A stretch of 8,791 bases of DNA from Mucilaginibacter sp. (GCA_028288315.1 JAQBNY010000200.1:1-8791); one strand, 5' to 3'; shown: positions 1 through 5,352, counted from the stretch's first letter. Numbers and translations: made by a program. The notes: a model not told the origin generated them from the letters alone.

Positions 1-509
1 CCAAACCATAGGCCAAATGATGATGGCATGGCTACCTGTAAATGGGTATAGCCGGGTAACAAAACATCTTTATGTTGTTCGCTCAGTTCTATTAACTGGC
101 GAAATAATTTATCGGTTTCTTGAACAACCTGCTGCAGCTGGTGCCTGAAAAATAATTTCAGATCTACCAGAACCTGATCATTACGTGAGCGGCCACTATG
201 AATTTTTTTACCCGCATCGCCAATACGCTGGGTGAGCAGCATCTCTACCTGTGAGTGCACATCCTCAACACCATCTTCTATTGTAAAATTATCTTGTTCA
301 ATATCGGCATATATGGCTTTAAGCTCGCGTTGCACCAATACCAGATCATCAGCGCCCATCAAACCTATAGATTGCAGCATGGTAGTATGGGCAAGTGAAC
401 CCAGTACATCAAAAGCGGCCATTTGCCTGTCCAACTCACGATCCCGGCCAACGGTAAAGTTTTCAACCAGCTTATTAACGTTTGTGGTTTTTTGCCATAA
501 TTTGCTCAT
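1..509 (-). CDS. argH: Argininosuccinate lyase, N-terminal part (cut by window edge)
   Basis: Argininosuccinate lyase splits argininosuccinate into arginine and fumarate, the last step of arginine synthesis, in the cytoplasm. The visible 169 residues begin MSKLWQK and carry the superfamily's early signatures: SGRSRNDQ at residues 105-112, part of the substrate site, and GYTHLQ at 153-158, with the Thr-His pair of the conserved segment, followed by AMPSS. The family is usually about 440-470 residues, so roughly the last 60% lies beyond base 1, including the GSxxMPxKxN loop, which cannot be checked. The ATG at 509 is chosen because the N-terminal sequence is typical of the family and the next in-frame Met is residue 30. 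The gene follows the ArgE-type deacylase on the same strand after 128 bases, fitting an arginine gene group. A -7-like box sits only 4 bases before the ATG, so it may also have its own, nearly leaderless transcript. Confidence 0.96.
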   Translation of the reverse strand, partial: MSKLWQKTTNVNKLVENFTVGRDRELDRQMAAFDVLGSLAHTTMLQSIGLMGADDLVLVQRELKAIYADIEQDNFTIEDGVEDVHSQVEMLLTQRIGDAGKKIHSGRSRNDQVLVDLKLFFRHQLQQVVQETDKLFRQLIELSEQHKDVLLPGYTHLQVAMPSSFGLWF

Positions 510-513
510 GGTG

Positions 514-521
514 CAAATATA
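514..521 (-). promoter_or_regulatory. -7 promoter box TATATTTG of argH
   Basis: On the minus strand TATATTTG matches the Bacteroidota -7 consensus TAnnTTTG at every defined position. Only CACC separates it from the argH ATG, so transcription would start at or next to the start codon. I see no TTG at the usual 17-23 base distance upstream, which weakens the call. Confidence 0.45.
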
Positions 522-590
522 AAATTAAATGGTGTTAGTAAATGGTATGTTTTGATGGATGTTAAGGTGGTTTATTCCCCAATATTATTG

Positions 591-618
591 CAGTCGCTCG
601 CCTGGAGCCGAGCGACTG
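591..618. repeat. Perfect 10-bp GC-rich palindrome between argE-type gene and argH
   Basis: The arms cagtcgctcg (591-600) and cgagcgactg (609-618) are exact reverse complements around an 8-base loop. The hairpin begins 19 bases past the stop codon of the deacylase gene. Read on the minus strand it is not followed by a T run (next bases CAATAATATT), so it is not a standard intrinsic terminator. It could slow 3' degradation, attenuate read-through into argH, or be a copy of a dispersed repeat. Function unknown. Confidence 0.6.
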
Positions 619-620
619 AA

Positions 621-641
621 AAATCGTAAATCTAAAATCAA
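621..641. repeat. Three tandem heptamers of the form aaatcNN
   Basis: Three consecutive 7-base units, aaatcgt, aaatcta and aaatcaa, lie directly beside the palindrome and run over the stop codon of the deacylase gene (638-640). The unit is short and degenerate, so chance in AT-rich DNA is possible. The adjacency to the palindrome is what makes it notable. Confidence 0.4.
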
Positions 642-1702
642 ACTATCTTACTCAGCATCTGTATATACAGTTGAATCCCTTCGCCTATTTCATCAACATT
701 AATAAATTCATCGGCCATATGAGAACGAGCTGAATCACCCGGACCTACTTTTATTGACGGGATGTCCAGTAAGGATTGATCTGATGTTGTTGGTGAACCA
801 TAAGTGGTGCGGTCAAGTGATACACCTGCCTGTACAAACGGGTGATTCTTATCTATTGATGACGGTTTAAGGCGGATACTACGTGGTTTTACTTCGCAGC
901 TTACATGCTGGCGAATCATCTCCAGCACTTCCTCATTACGATAGGCATCGGTTACCCTAACATCAACCGTAAAAGTACAAGTTGCAGGCACTACATTATG
1001 CTGCGAACCTGCGTTAATGATGGTTACTGACATTTTTATTGGACCAAATACCTCCGACTCTTTAGGGAACTTAAAGTTACGGAACCATTCAATATCTGCC
1101 AGCGCTTTGTAAATGGCGTTATCGCCTTCTTCGCGGGCGGCATGTCCGGCTTTGCCATGTGCAACACAATCCAGCACCATTAATCCACGTTCGGCAATGG
1201 CAAGGTCCATCTGGGTTGGTTCCCCTACTATACCAAAATCAAGTTTGCCCAGGTCTGGAATAATCAGCTCCAGGCCGTTTACGCCTGATATTTCTTCCTC
1301 GGCGGTAGTAGCCAGGCAAAAATTATATTTTAAATCCTGCTTATCATAAAAATAAAGGAATACCGCAATAAGCGATACCAGGCAGCCGCCGGCGTCATTA
1401 CTACCTAATCCGTATAGTTTACCATCCTCAATTTTGGCATCATATGGATCCCGTGTGTAGCCGGAGTTGGGCTTAACGGTGTCATGATGCGAGTTAAGCA
1501 ATATAGTAGGCTTGGCAGCGTCAAAAAATTTGTTCCATGCCCAAATATTGTTGAGCTTACGGTGTGTTGTTACACCATGCTGCTGCAAAATCTGGTCTAT
1601 CAAATCGGCTGTACGGTCTTCTTCCTTACTGAAAGATGGTATAGAAATTAATTGTTGTAAAAGCTGTAAAGCCTGTTGCGACAATGCTGTTATATCTGCC
1701 AT
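638..1702 (-). CDS. argE: M20-family deacylase, ArgE type (N-acylornithine or N-acylcitrulline deacylase)
   Basis: A cytoplasmic, probably dizinc M20 amidohydrolase that removes the acyl group from an arginine precursor. All expected metal and catalytic positions are visible: His72-x-Asp74 in SHHDTV, bridging Asp103 in SNDAGG, the Glu-Glu pair at 136-137 in TAEEEISG, Glu161 in VGEPT and the C-terminal His328 in SHMADE. The small dimerisation domain carries GKAGHAAR (His187). At 354 residues it is near normal length for the family, and the ATG at 1702 gives a natural N-terminus. It precedes argH on the same strand. In Bacteroidota the carbamoyltransferase acts on N-succinylornithine, so the substrate is probably N-succinyl- or N-acetylcitrulline rather than N-acetylornithine. 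That is inferred from the phylum and the neighbour, not readable from this protein. Sister M20 enzymes (DapE, peptidases) are less likely given the argH linkage. Confidence 0.88.
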   Translation of the reverse strand: MADITALSQQALQLLQQLISIPSFSKEEDRTADLIDQILQQHGVTTHRKLNNIWAWNKFFDAAKPTILLNSHHDTVKPNSGYTRDPYDAKIEDGKLYGLGSNDAGGCLVSLIAVFLYFYDKQDLKYNFCLATTAEEEISGVNGLELIIPDLGKLDFGIVGEPTQMDLAIAERGLMVLDCVAHGKAGHAAREEGDNAIYKALADIEWFRNFKFPKESEVFGPIKMSVTIINAGSQHNVVPATCTFTVDVRVTDAYRNEEVLEMIRQHVSCEVKPRSIRLKPSSIDKNHPFVQAGVSLDRTTYGSPTTSDQSLLDIPSIKVGPGDSARSHMADEFINVDEIGEGIQLYIQMLSKIV

Positions 1703-1736
1703 AGATTACGGGGGATCTATCCCGATGATAAAGCGG

Positions 1737-1767
1737 TAAAAGTAAGATTTTTTATGAAAGGTAGCAA
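1737..1767 (-). promoter_or_regulatory. Possible promoter of the argE-type gene
   Basis: On the minus strand TTG (1767-1765) is followed after 20 bases by TACTTTTA (1744-1737). This fits the Bacteroidota layout TTG-N17-23-TAnnTTTG except for the last base. It would give a leader of about 25-30 bases. A strong terminator lies further upstream at 1880-1906, so this gene needs its own promoter, and this is the best candidate in the gap. Confidence 0.35.
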
Positions 1768-1879
1768 TTGAGTGATAAACCGATACTGAATTTATTTCAG
1801 AATCACCAACAATTGGCCATACATTTACATGAAGTAAGCATCGAGTAATACGGCATTACGGTGTGTTTTAATTAACATC

Positions 1880-1906
1880 AAAAAATAAGCCGGGCTAGCC
1901 CGGCTT
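1880..1906 (-). terminator. Intrinsic terminator after the ssb-like gene
   Basis: Bases 1887-1906 form a perfect 20-base palindrome, which as RNA folds into an 8-bp GC-rich stem with the 4-base loop ctag. Read on the minus strand it is followed by A and then six T (1885-1880), a textbook intrinsic terminator. It lies about 80 bases past the ssb-like stop and separates that transcript from the arginine genes. The rest of the 1703-1984 gap holds only the candidate promoter listed separately; I see no gene there. Confidence 0.85.
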
Positions 1907-1984
1907 TGGTAATTGTGTTTTCTTTAAGTCTCGGCAAATTCTGTTCAAATTTACCGAATAATTCCAATTATTTTATACTTATTG

Positions 1985-2335
1985 TCAAGCAGTTGACGGT
2001 TCTGGGCTCAATACATCTATTTTATTAGCTAATATTTCTAAATTATATCTTTTTATGTGTTTATCATCTATAAATGATGTGGTTTGAATTTTACCTTCAA
2101 TGTAAAGTGTTTGTCCTAGCCCAAGGTATAATGTATCTTGTGTAATGAGCTTTTCAGGAATTTTTATGTTATGATATTCTTTATGTTCAACATTGTCATG
2201 TCCCTTTTTAATTACTTCATTAGTAACAAGAGTGAAGCACAAAAATTTTTGTTTATCGGCAACTGTATCCAGTTGCGGTTCCTGATATATCTGTCCTAAT
2301 AGTATGATCTTGTTTATTCCGGTGTTACTTAGCAT
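1985..2335 (-). CDS. Short divergent single-stranded DNA-binding protein (Ssb-like OB fold)
   Basis: The 116 residues read as one bacterial Ssb OB fold: NKIILLGQIYQEPQLD at 8-23 corresponds to the usual NKVILIGNLGxDPE start, KEYHNIKI at 52-59 to the EWHRIV strand, and LYIEGKIQT at 77-85 to VYIEGRLRT. Aromatic positions that are usually Trp appear as Tyr54 and Phe88. The C-terminus ends LSPEPSTA and lacks both the Gly/Pro-rich linker and the acidic DDDIPF-type tip used by housekeeping Ssb to recruit repair proteins, so this is probably an accessory paralogue. The reading frame can be extended to 2371, but that start is TTG; the ATG at 2335 aligns with the family N-terminus and is preferred. 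The gene is AT-rich and lies 104 bases after the receiver gene, with two GGGTATTTATA repeats between. Its product may bind ssDNA in repair, competence or replication of a mobile element; the sequence does not decide which. Confidence 0.8.
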   Translation of the reverse strand: MLSNTGINKIILLGQIYQEPQLDTVADKQKFLCFTLVTNEVIKKGHDNVEHKEYHNIKIPEKLITQDTLYLGLGQTLYIEGKIQTTSFIDDKHIKRYNLEILANKIDVLSPEPSTA

Positions 2336-2401
2336 TTTTTTAATATTTTGTGAGATAATAGTACCATGCAATTTTGGATTATAACTTTTAATTATCTTCC
2401 G

Positions 2402-2435
2402 TATAAATACCCGTTTAGCAATGTTATAAATACCC
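2402..2435 (-). repeat. Two direct copies of GGGTATTTATA, 23 bp apart
   Basis: On the minus strand an exact 11-base word occurs at 2435-2425 and again at 2412-2402, a spacing of 23 bases or about two helical turns. The pair lies between the receiver gene's stop codon and the ssb-like gene, 67-100 bases upstream of the latter's ATG. Position and spacing suit a two-site operator or activator site for ssb, but no regulator can be assigned. Confidence 0.55.
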
Positions 2436-2439
2436 CTTT

Positions 2440-2811
2440 TTAAACTTTTTCATAATTGAGTAATTCATTTACTTGTTGAACAAGCTCGGTAACTTCAAAT
2501 GGTTTAGATACAAAACTATTGCAACCATAATCCCCTAAAGAGTTAATTACTCTTGAATAAGCTGTAACTATAATTACTGGTATGGTGCATGTTGCAACAT
2601 TTGTTTTTATCTGATGACATATTTCACCACCATTTATACCTTTTAAAATATAGTCAATCAATATAATATCAGGGTGGTAATATTTTATATCATTGAGTAT
2701 ATTATCAGCATTTTCAATGGTCTTTACCTCATACCCCTCACCACTAAAAATTTCGCACATAACATCCAGAATGTCTTTGTCATCATCCAAAATCAGTAAA
2801 CGCTTTGTCAT
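2440..2811 (-). CDS. Stand-alone CheY-like response regulator receiver protein
   Basis: A 123-residue cytoplasmic protein consisting only of a receiver domain. The acidic pocket is Asp9-Asp10-Asp11 after the first beta strand (LLILDDD), the phospho-acceptor is Asp53 (IILIDYIL), the switch residue is Thr83 (VTAYS) and the conserved Lys is Lys103 (SKPFE). All positions for phosphorylation by a histidine kinase are therefore intact. There is no output domain, so it must act by protein-protein contact or as a phosphate relay. No histidine kinase lies in the window, so its partner is unknown. The NarL-type regulator lies about 420 bases upstream on the same strand, separated by a broken small ORF. 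The ATG at 2811 is preceded by an AT-rich tract without Shine-Dalgarno, normal for this phylum. The gene is markedly AT-rich, like the ssb-like gene downstream. Confidence 0.92.
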   Translation of the reverse strand: MTKRLLILDDDKDILDVMCEIFSGEGYEVKTIENADNILNDIKYYHPDIILIDYILKGINGGEICHQIKTNVATCTIPVIIVTAYSRVINSLGDYGCNSFVSKPFEVTELVQQVNELLNYEKV

Positions 2812-2828
2812 AATATATTTTAATTTTT

Positions 2829-3118
2829 TTAAACAATACTTATACTTCCCTTATACTTTTTAAGGTCATAATCATTCAGGTTCACTAATATTTCTGTGTC
2901 ATCAATCCCATCAGCCATTTGCAGCGGTTCATGCATTATGCGAAATAGGTATCATACCCTTGTGGCAAAAAACGTGTTGCCGGCCTTGACCTTATAGGCG
3001 TTAGCGTGATACACACCGATGCATCATTCTTTTGAATACTTTCGGTTTTTGACAAACAGTACCTATAGCCCTGCAACACAAGAAACCTAATAACTGAGCG
3101 AGTGAGGATAGCTTTCAT
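2829..3118 (-). pseudogene. Small protein gene split by an apparent frameshift (60 + 35 codons)
   Basis: I do not recognise the family. The first part, ATG at 3118 to TAA at 2936-2938, encodes 60 residues (MKAILTRSVIRFLVLQGYRY at the start, ending LPQGYDTYFA), with a basic, hydrophobic N-terminus. The second part, ATG at 2936 to TAA at 2829, encodes 35 residues (MHEPLQMADGIDDTEILVNL, then DYDLKKYKG near the end), acidic and protein-like. The two meet at TAATG, sharing one base. The second frame is closed by a TGA at 2952-2954, so a single ancestral frame needs a one-base indel between about 2936 and 2954. Either this is a broken gene of about 96 codons, or two translationally coupled tiny genes. 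The frame extends upstream to a TTG at 3229, but that part is low-complexity and unconvincing. The gene lies between two response-regulator genes, 111 bases after one and 17 before the other. Confidence 0.45.
2839..2858 (-). repeat. Direct repeat of AAGTATAAG with an 11-bp period
   Basis: The 9-base word cttatactt (plus strand) occurs at 2839-2847 and 2850-2858, one helical turn apart, 28-47 bases upstream of the receiver gene's ATG. This is the layout of tandem response-regulator sites. It also falls within the second part of the split small ORF, where it encodes KKYKGSIS, so it may be coding sequence only. Confidence 0.35.
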
Positions 3119-3229
3119 CTGGCAACGTATTAGTAATACAAATCTTGTTAAAGAAATTAAATACCTACTAAGTATAACTACCTGATTATATAGGAATAAA
3201 TACGCATTCTCAACTTCGGGAAATAGCAA

Positions 3230-3877
3230 TTAGCTTATGATATTGTTCAATATTGCATAGCGGATGAGAGCCGCTGTGTTTCGTGTACCTGTTTTTTCAA
3301 TAAGCATTTGGCGGTTGCCTTCAATGGTGCGCTTACTGGTAAAAAGCTTATCAGCAATTTCCTGATTGGTATAACCTTCGGCTATCAGGCTTAATACCTC
3401 CACCTCGCGCTTGGTAATGTCAAGATCCTCAACTTCAAAATTGGTATCGGGAGCGTGCATTAATTTATCAAGCAGCCTTAATGAAAGTTCATTACAAATG
3501 TATTTATCGTTTGATGTACATACATGCCTTATAGCAAACACAAGTTCATTGGCGTCAACATTTTTTAAAATATAGCCTGTAGCGCCTGCCTTAAATGCCT
3601 GCATAATATATTTTTCATGATCAAGCATTGATAACATGATCACTTTTATTTTAGGATAAGCTTGTGATATTTGTGCTACCATTTCCATGCCGCTCATTTC
3701 TGGCATGTTGATATCTGCAAGTATAATATCAGGAATGCGGCCGTCCTTTAATATTTGCAGGACCATTTTACCATTGGTGGCTTCGGCAATAACCTGTATA
3801 TCCTTCTCTTTATCCAAAAGAGAGTGAATACCGTTACGCACCACATTATGATCTTCGGCCAATATAATTTTAATCAT
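3230..3877 (-). CDS. NarL/FixJ-family two-component response regulator (receiver plus LuxR-type HTH)
   Basis: A 215-residue DNA-binding response regulator. The receiver domain covers about residues 1-120, with acidic Glu8-Asp9 (LAEDH), phospho-acceptor Asp55 (ILADINMPEMSG), switch Ser83 (MLSML) and Lys105 (ILKNVD). The LuxR-type four-helix domain covers about 153-212, with ITKREVEVLSLIAEGYTNQEI and the recognition helix around FTSKRTIEGNRQ. Length and layout are normal for the family. I use the ATG at 3877, giving MIKIILAEDH; an in-frame ATG at 3901 would add eight residues (MSHFVYCK) ahead of the first beta strand and is unlikely. No cognate histidine kinase is present, so stimulus and targets cannot be read from the sequence. 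It follows the DUF2130 gene by 100 bases, with a promoter-like sequence between, and precedes the split small ORF. Confidence 0.93.
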   Translation of the reverse strand: MIKIILAEDHNVVRNGIHSLLDKEKDIQVIAEATNGKMVLQILKDGRIPDIILADINMPEMSGMEMVAQISQAYPKIKVIMLSMLDHEKYIMQAFKAGATGYILKNVDANELVFAIRHVCTSNDKYICNELSLRLLDKLMHAPDTNFEVEDLDITKREVEVLSLIAEGYTNQEIADKLFTSKRTIEGNRQMLIEKTGTRNTAALIRYAILNNIIS

Positions 3878-3946
3878 TTTACAATAAACAAAATGAGACA
3901 AGCAAAAAAAGGGAACGGAACGGTCTATAAAGGGGGGTTATAATCG

Positions 3947-3977
3947 TAAATATAATAAATTTTATTTGTACAAAAAA
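3947..3977 (-). promoter_or_regulatory. Possible promoter of the NarL-type regulator gene
   Basis: On the minus strand TTTTTTG (3977-3971) is followed after 16 bases by TATATTTA (3954-3947), one mismatch from TAnnTTTG. The spacing is one short of the usual 17-23. The upstream element overlaps a 10-bp perfect palindrome, tttgtacaaa (3965-3974), a candidate operator. The leader would be about 70 bases. Confidence 0.35.
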
Positions 3978-5231
3978 TTATTCTAATAGCAACGCATCAT
4001 CCTCATCATCACCCAAACTCAGCTGTATCATATCATTACCGGCAATGCCCTCAATTGATCCTTTTATATGGGCAGCGTTAAGCAATACTTTTTCTAATTG
4101 TTTTTCGCGGGCTTTCCACATTTTTTCCATGGCATCACGTTCTTTTTGTATGGAGATACGCATACTCATATAACCCTCCCGAATAGCTTTCCACTGCTCA
4201 GAGAATTCGCTGCTTGTAAGATAATCATACAGCAGATGCATTTTATCGCCCTTATTATCCTGTGATTTTGCCAGATTGGCCAGCTTAATTACTCCATCAC
4301 GCAAGATGTAAGACACTGCCTTTACCTCATCAAAACTACATATCCATACCCCGTCTTTTTCTCCAAAGCAATCCATTCCTCTTGGGTAGCATTGGGTTAC
4401 AATTACGGCAACATCAACGCCCATTGCTCGCATATCTTTCTTGAGCTTCTCTATCCACTCCGGCGAAAAATCTTTGGTACGCTTGCTTTCATAAATAATA
4501 CGGCCACATTCCTGCCCAAACTGGTTACGCACGGTTTGCACACAATCTGCCCCGCGTACACCTTTGCCCACTTCGCTAATCACGTCAAAGGGAAAATAGC
4601 TGCGCAGCTGCTCTTCAAGTATAAGCTCCTGAGCCTCACCCTGTAACTGCATTGATCCTTGTTCGGCGCGGCGTTTCATTTCATCAACCAGCTTTTTTTG
4701 ATCTTCCAGCTGCTTTTCCATTTCTTTCACCTTTAGCTGGTGTTCGGTATCTTTTATGCTGTGTTTTTCGGTTTCCTGCTTACGTATCTGCTCGGTAAGT
4801 TCGGCTCGCTGCTCTTGTAATTTGCGCTGCAGGGCAATTTCCAGCTCTTCTTCTTTTTGTTTGAGAGATTGCTCACGCTGCATAAATTCAAGCTCTTTCT
4901 GGCGAGACTCTTTAAGCTTTTCGGCACTGGCATTTACAGAATTTTGCAGCATAAGCAACTGGTTTTCAAAGTCTGAAGCAATAGATTTGCGCAAGTTCTC
5001 TTCCAGGGTTAGCTGCAGGGCTTTTTTTTCGCCAGCAAGGCGCTGTTCAAAAGCCTGCTGCTGTTGCTGCTCTTTAAGAGCAAATTCTTCATCTTTTTTG
5101 CGATATTCATCTTCTTTCTGACGGGTATAATCCTGCATTTTTAGCCTAAGCTGCTGCTTATATTCCTCGGCCATAACTTCTTCAATGGGAAACCCATGTC
5201 CGCAGTTTGGGCACTTAACTTCTGTAGCCAT
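3978..5231 (-). CDS. DUF2130 family protein: zinc-knuckle-like motif, long coiled coil and candidate nuclease-fold domain
   Basis: A 417-residue protein with three visible parts. Residues 6-15 contain KCPNCGHGFP, a single CxxC knuckle that may bind zinc, perhaps as a dimer because no second CxxC is present. Residues about 20-205 are extremely rich in Glu, Lys, Gln and Arg with heptad character, a long coiled coil. Residues about 210-380 match my recognition of DUF2130, including GKGVRGADCVQTV, IIYESKRTKDFSPEWIEKLK and AVIVTQCYPRGMDCFG. The spacing Glu220, Asp229, Glu248-Ser-Lys250 resembles a PD-(D/E)xK nuclease core, so DNA cleavage is possible but unproven. The C-terminus is acidic (GDDEDDALLLE). 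There is no signal peptide or membrane segment, so it should be cytoplasmic. The ATG at 5231 puts the CxxC at the very start, as expected. It has its own promoter-like box and is probably not cotranscribed with the outer-membrane gene upstream. Biological role unknown. Confidence 0.87.
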   Translation of the reverse strand: MATEVKCPNCGHGFPIEEVMAEEYKQQLRLKMQDYTRQKEDEYRKKDEEFALKEQQQQQAFEQRLAGEKKALQLTLEENLRKSIASDFENQLLMLQNSVNASAEKLKESRQKELEFMQREQSLKQKEEELEIALQRKLQEQRAELTEQIRKQETEKHSIKDTEHQLKVKEMEKQLEDQKKLVDEMKRRAEQGSMQLQGEAQELILEEQLRSYFPFDVISEVGKGVRGADCVQTVRNQFGQECGRIIYESKRTKDFSPEWIEKLKKDMRAMGVDVAVIVTQCYPRGMDCFGEKDGVWICSFDEVKAVSYILRDGVIKLANLAKSQDNKGDKMHLLYDYLTSSEFSEQWKAIREGYMSMRISIQKERDAMEKMWKAREKQLEKVLLNAAHIKGSIEGIAGNDMIQLSLGDDEDDALLLE

Positions 5232-5247
5232 AATTGTAATTGAGAGA

Positions 5248-5268
5248 TTGCATTTTAACCAAATGCAA
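5248..5268 (-). promoter_or_regulatory. 8-bp inverted repeat over the expected start of the DUF2130 transcript
   Basis: The arms ttgcattt (5248-5255) and aaatgcaa (5261-5268) are exact reverse complements around 5 bases. The element lies 3 bases downstream of the TATCTTTG box and would cover the transcription start and early leader. That is a good place for a repressor operator or a 5' mRNA hairpin. Confidence 0.45.
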
Positions 5269-5271
5269 AAT

Positions 5272-5279
5272 CAAAGATA
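5272..5279 (-). promoter_or_regulatory. -7 promoter box TATCTTTG of the DUF2130 gene
   Basis: TATCTTTG on the minus strand matches TAnnTTTG at every defined position and lies 40 bases before the ATG at 5231. I find no clear TTG at the matching upstream distance. Confidence 0.5.
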
Positions 5280-5325
5280 AATAGATTTTTGGAAAATGCA
5301 GTTTGCAGGCTGTTAACGAAATGGA

Positions 5326-5352
5326 AATCCGTATTGATAAAAGATACGGATT
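5326..5352 (-). terminator. Hairpin after the Wzi/RemB-like gene, probable terminator
   Basis: The arms aatccgtat (5326-5334) and atacggatt (5344-5352) are perfect 9-bp reverse complements with a 9-base loop. They lie about 85 bases past the outer-membrane gene's stop. On the minus strand the stem ends in TT and is followed by TCCATTTCG, a poor U tract, so termination may be weak. It also marks the boundary before the DUF2130 promoter. Confidence 0.45.

Noticed and set aside
1845..1859. gtaat-acggc-attac inverted repeat in the gap before the argE-type gene
   Set aside because: A 5-bp AT-rich stem with no supporting position or conservation is expected by chance.
2336..2371. Extension of the ssb-like gene to TTG at 2371
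   Set aside because: It adds 12 residues before the normal Ssb N-terminus and needs a rare start codon. The ATG at 2335 aligns with the family.
2936..2954. Programmed ribosomal frameshift in the split ORF
   Set aside because: No slippery heptamer, internal Shine-Dalgarno or clear downstream pseudoknot is visible. Mutation or reinitiation at TAATG is simpler.
2948..2958. Near-palindrome ggtatcatacc within the split ORF, considered as an operator
   Set aside because: It encodes Gly-Tyr-Asp-Thr in the better-supported frame and is not near a promoter.
3119..3229. Upstream extension of the split ORF to a TTG start at 3229
   Set aside because: The added 37 residues are a hydrophobic, low-complexity translation of AT-rich spacer. 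The ATG at 3118 gives a better N-terminus.
4756..5121. Long plus-strand frame rich in Cys and Ser opposite the DUF2130 gene
   Set aside because: It is the antisense shadow of the Glu/Lys/Gln-rich coiled coil; such codons read backwards give Cys/Ser/Phe runs. No promoter or family match.
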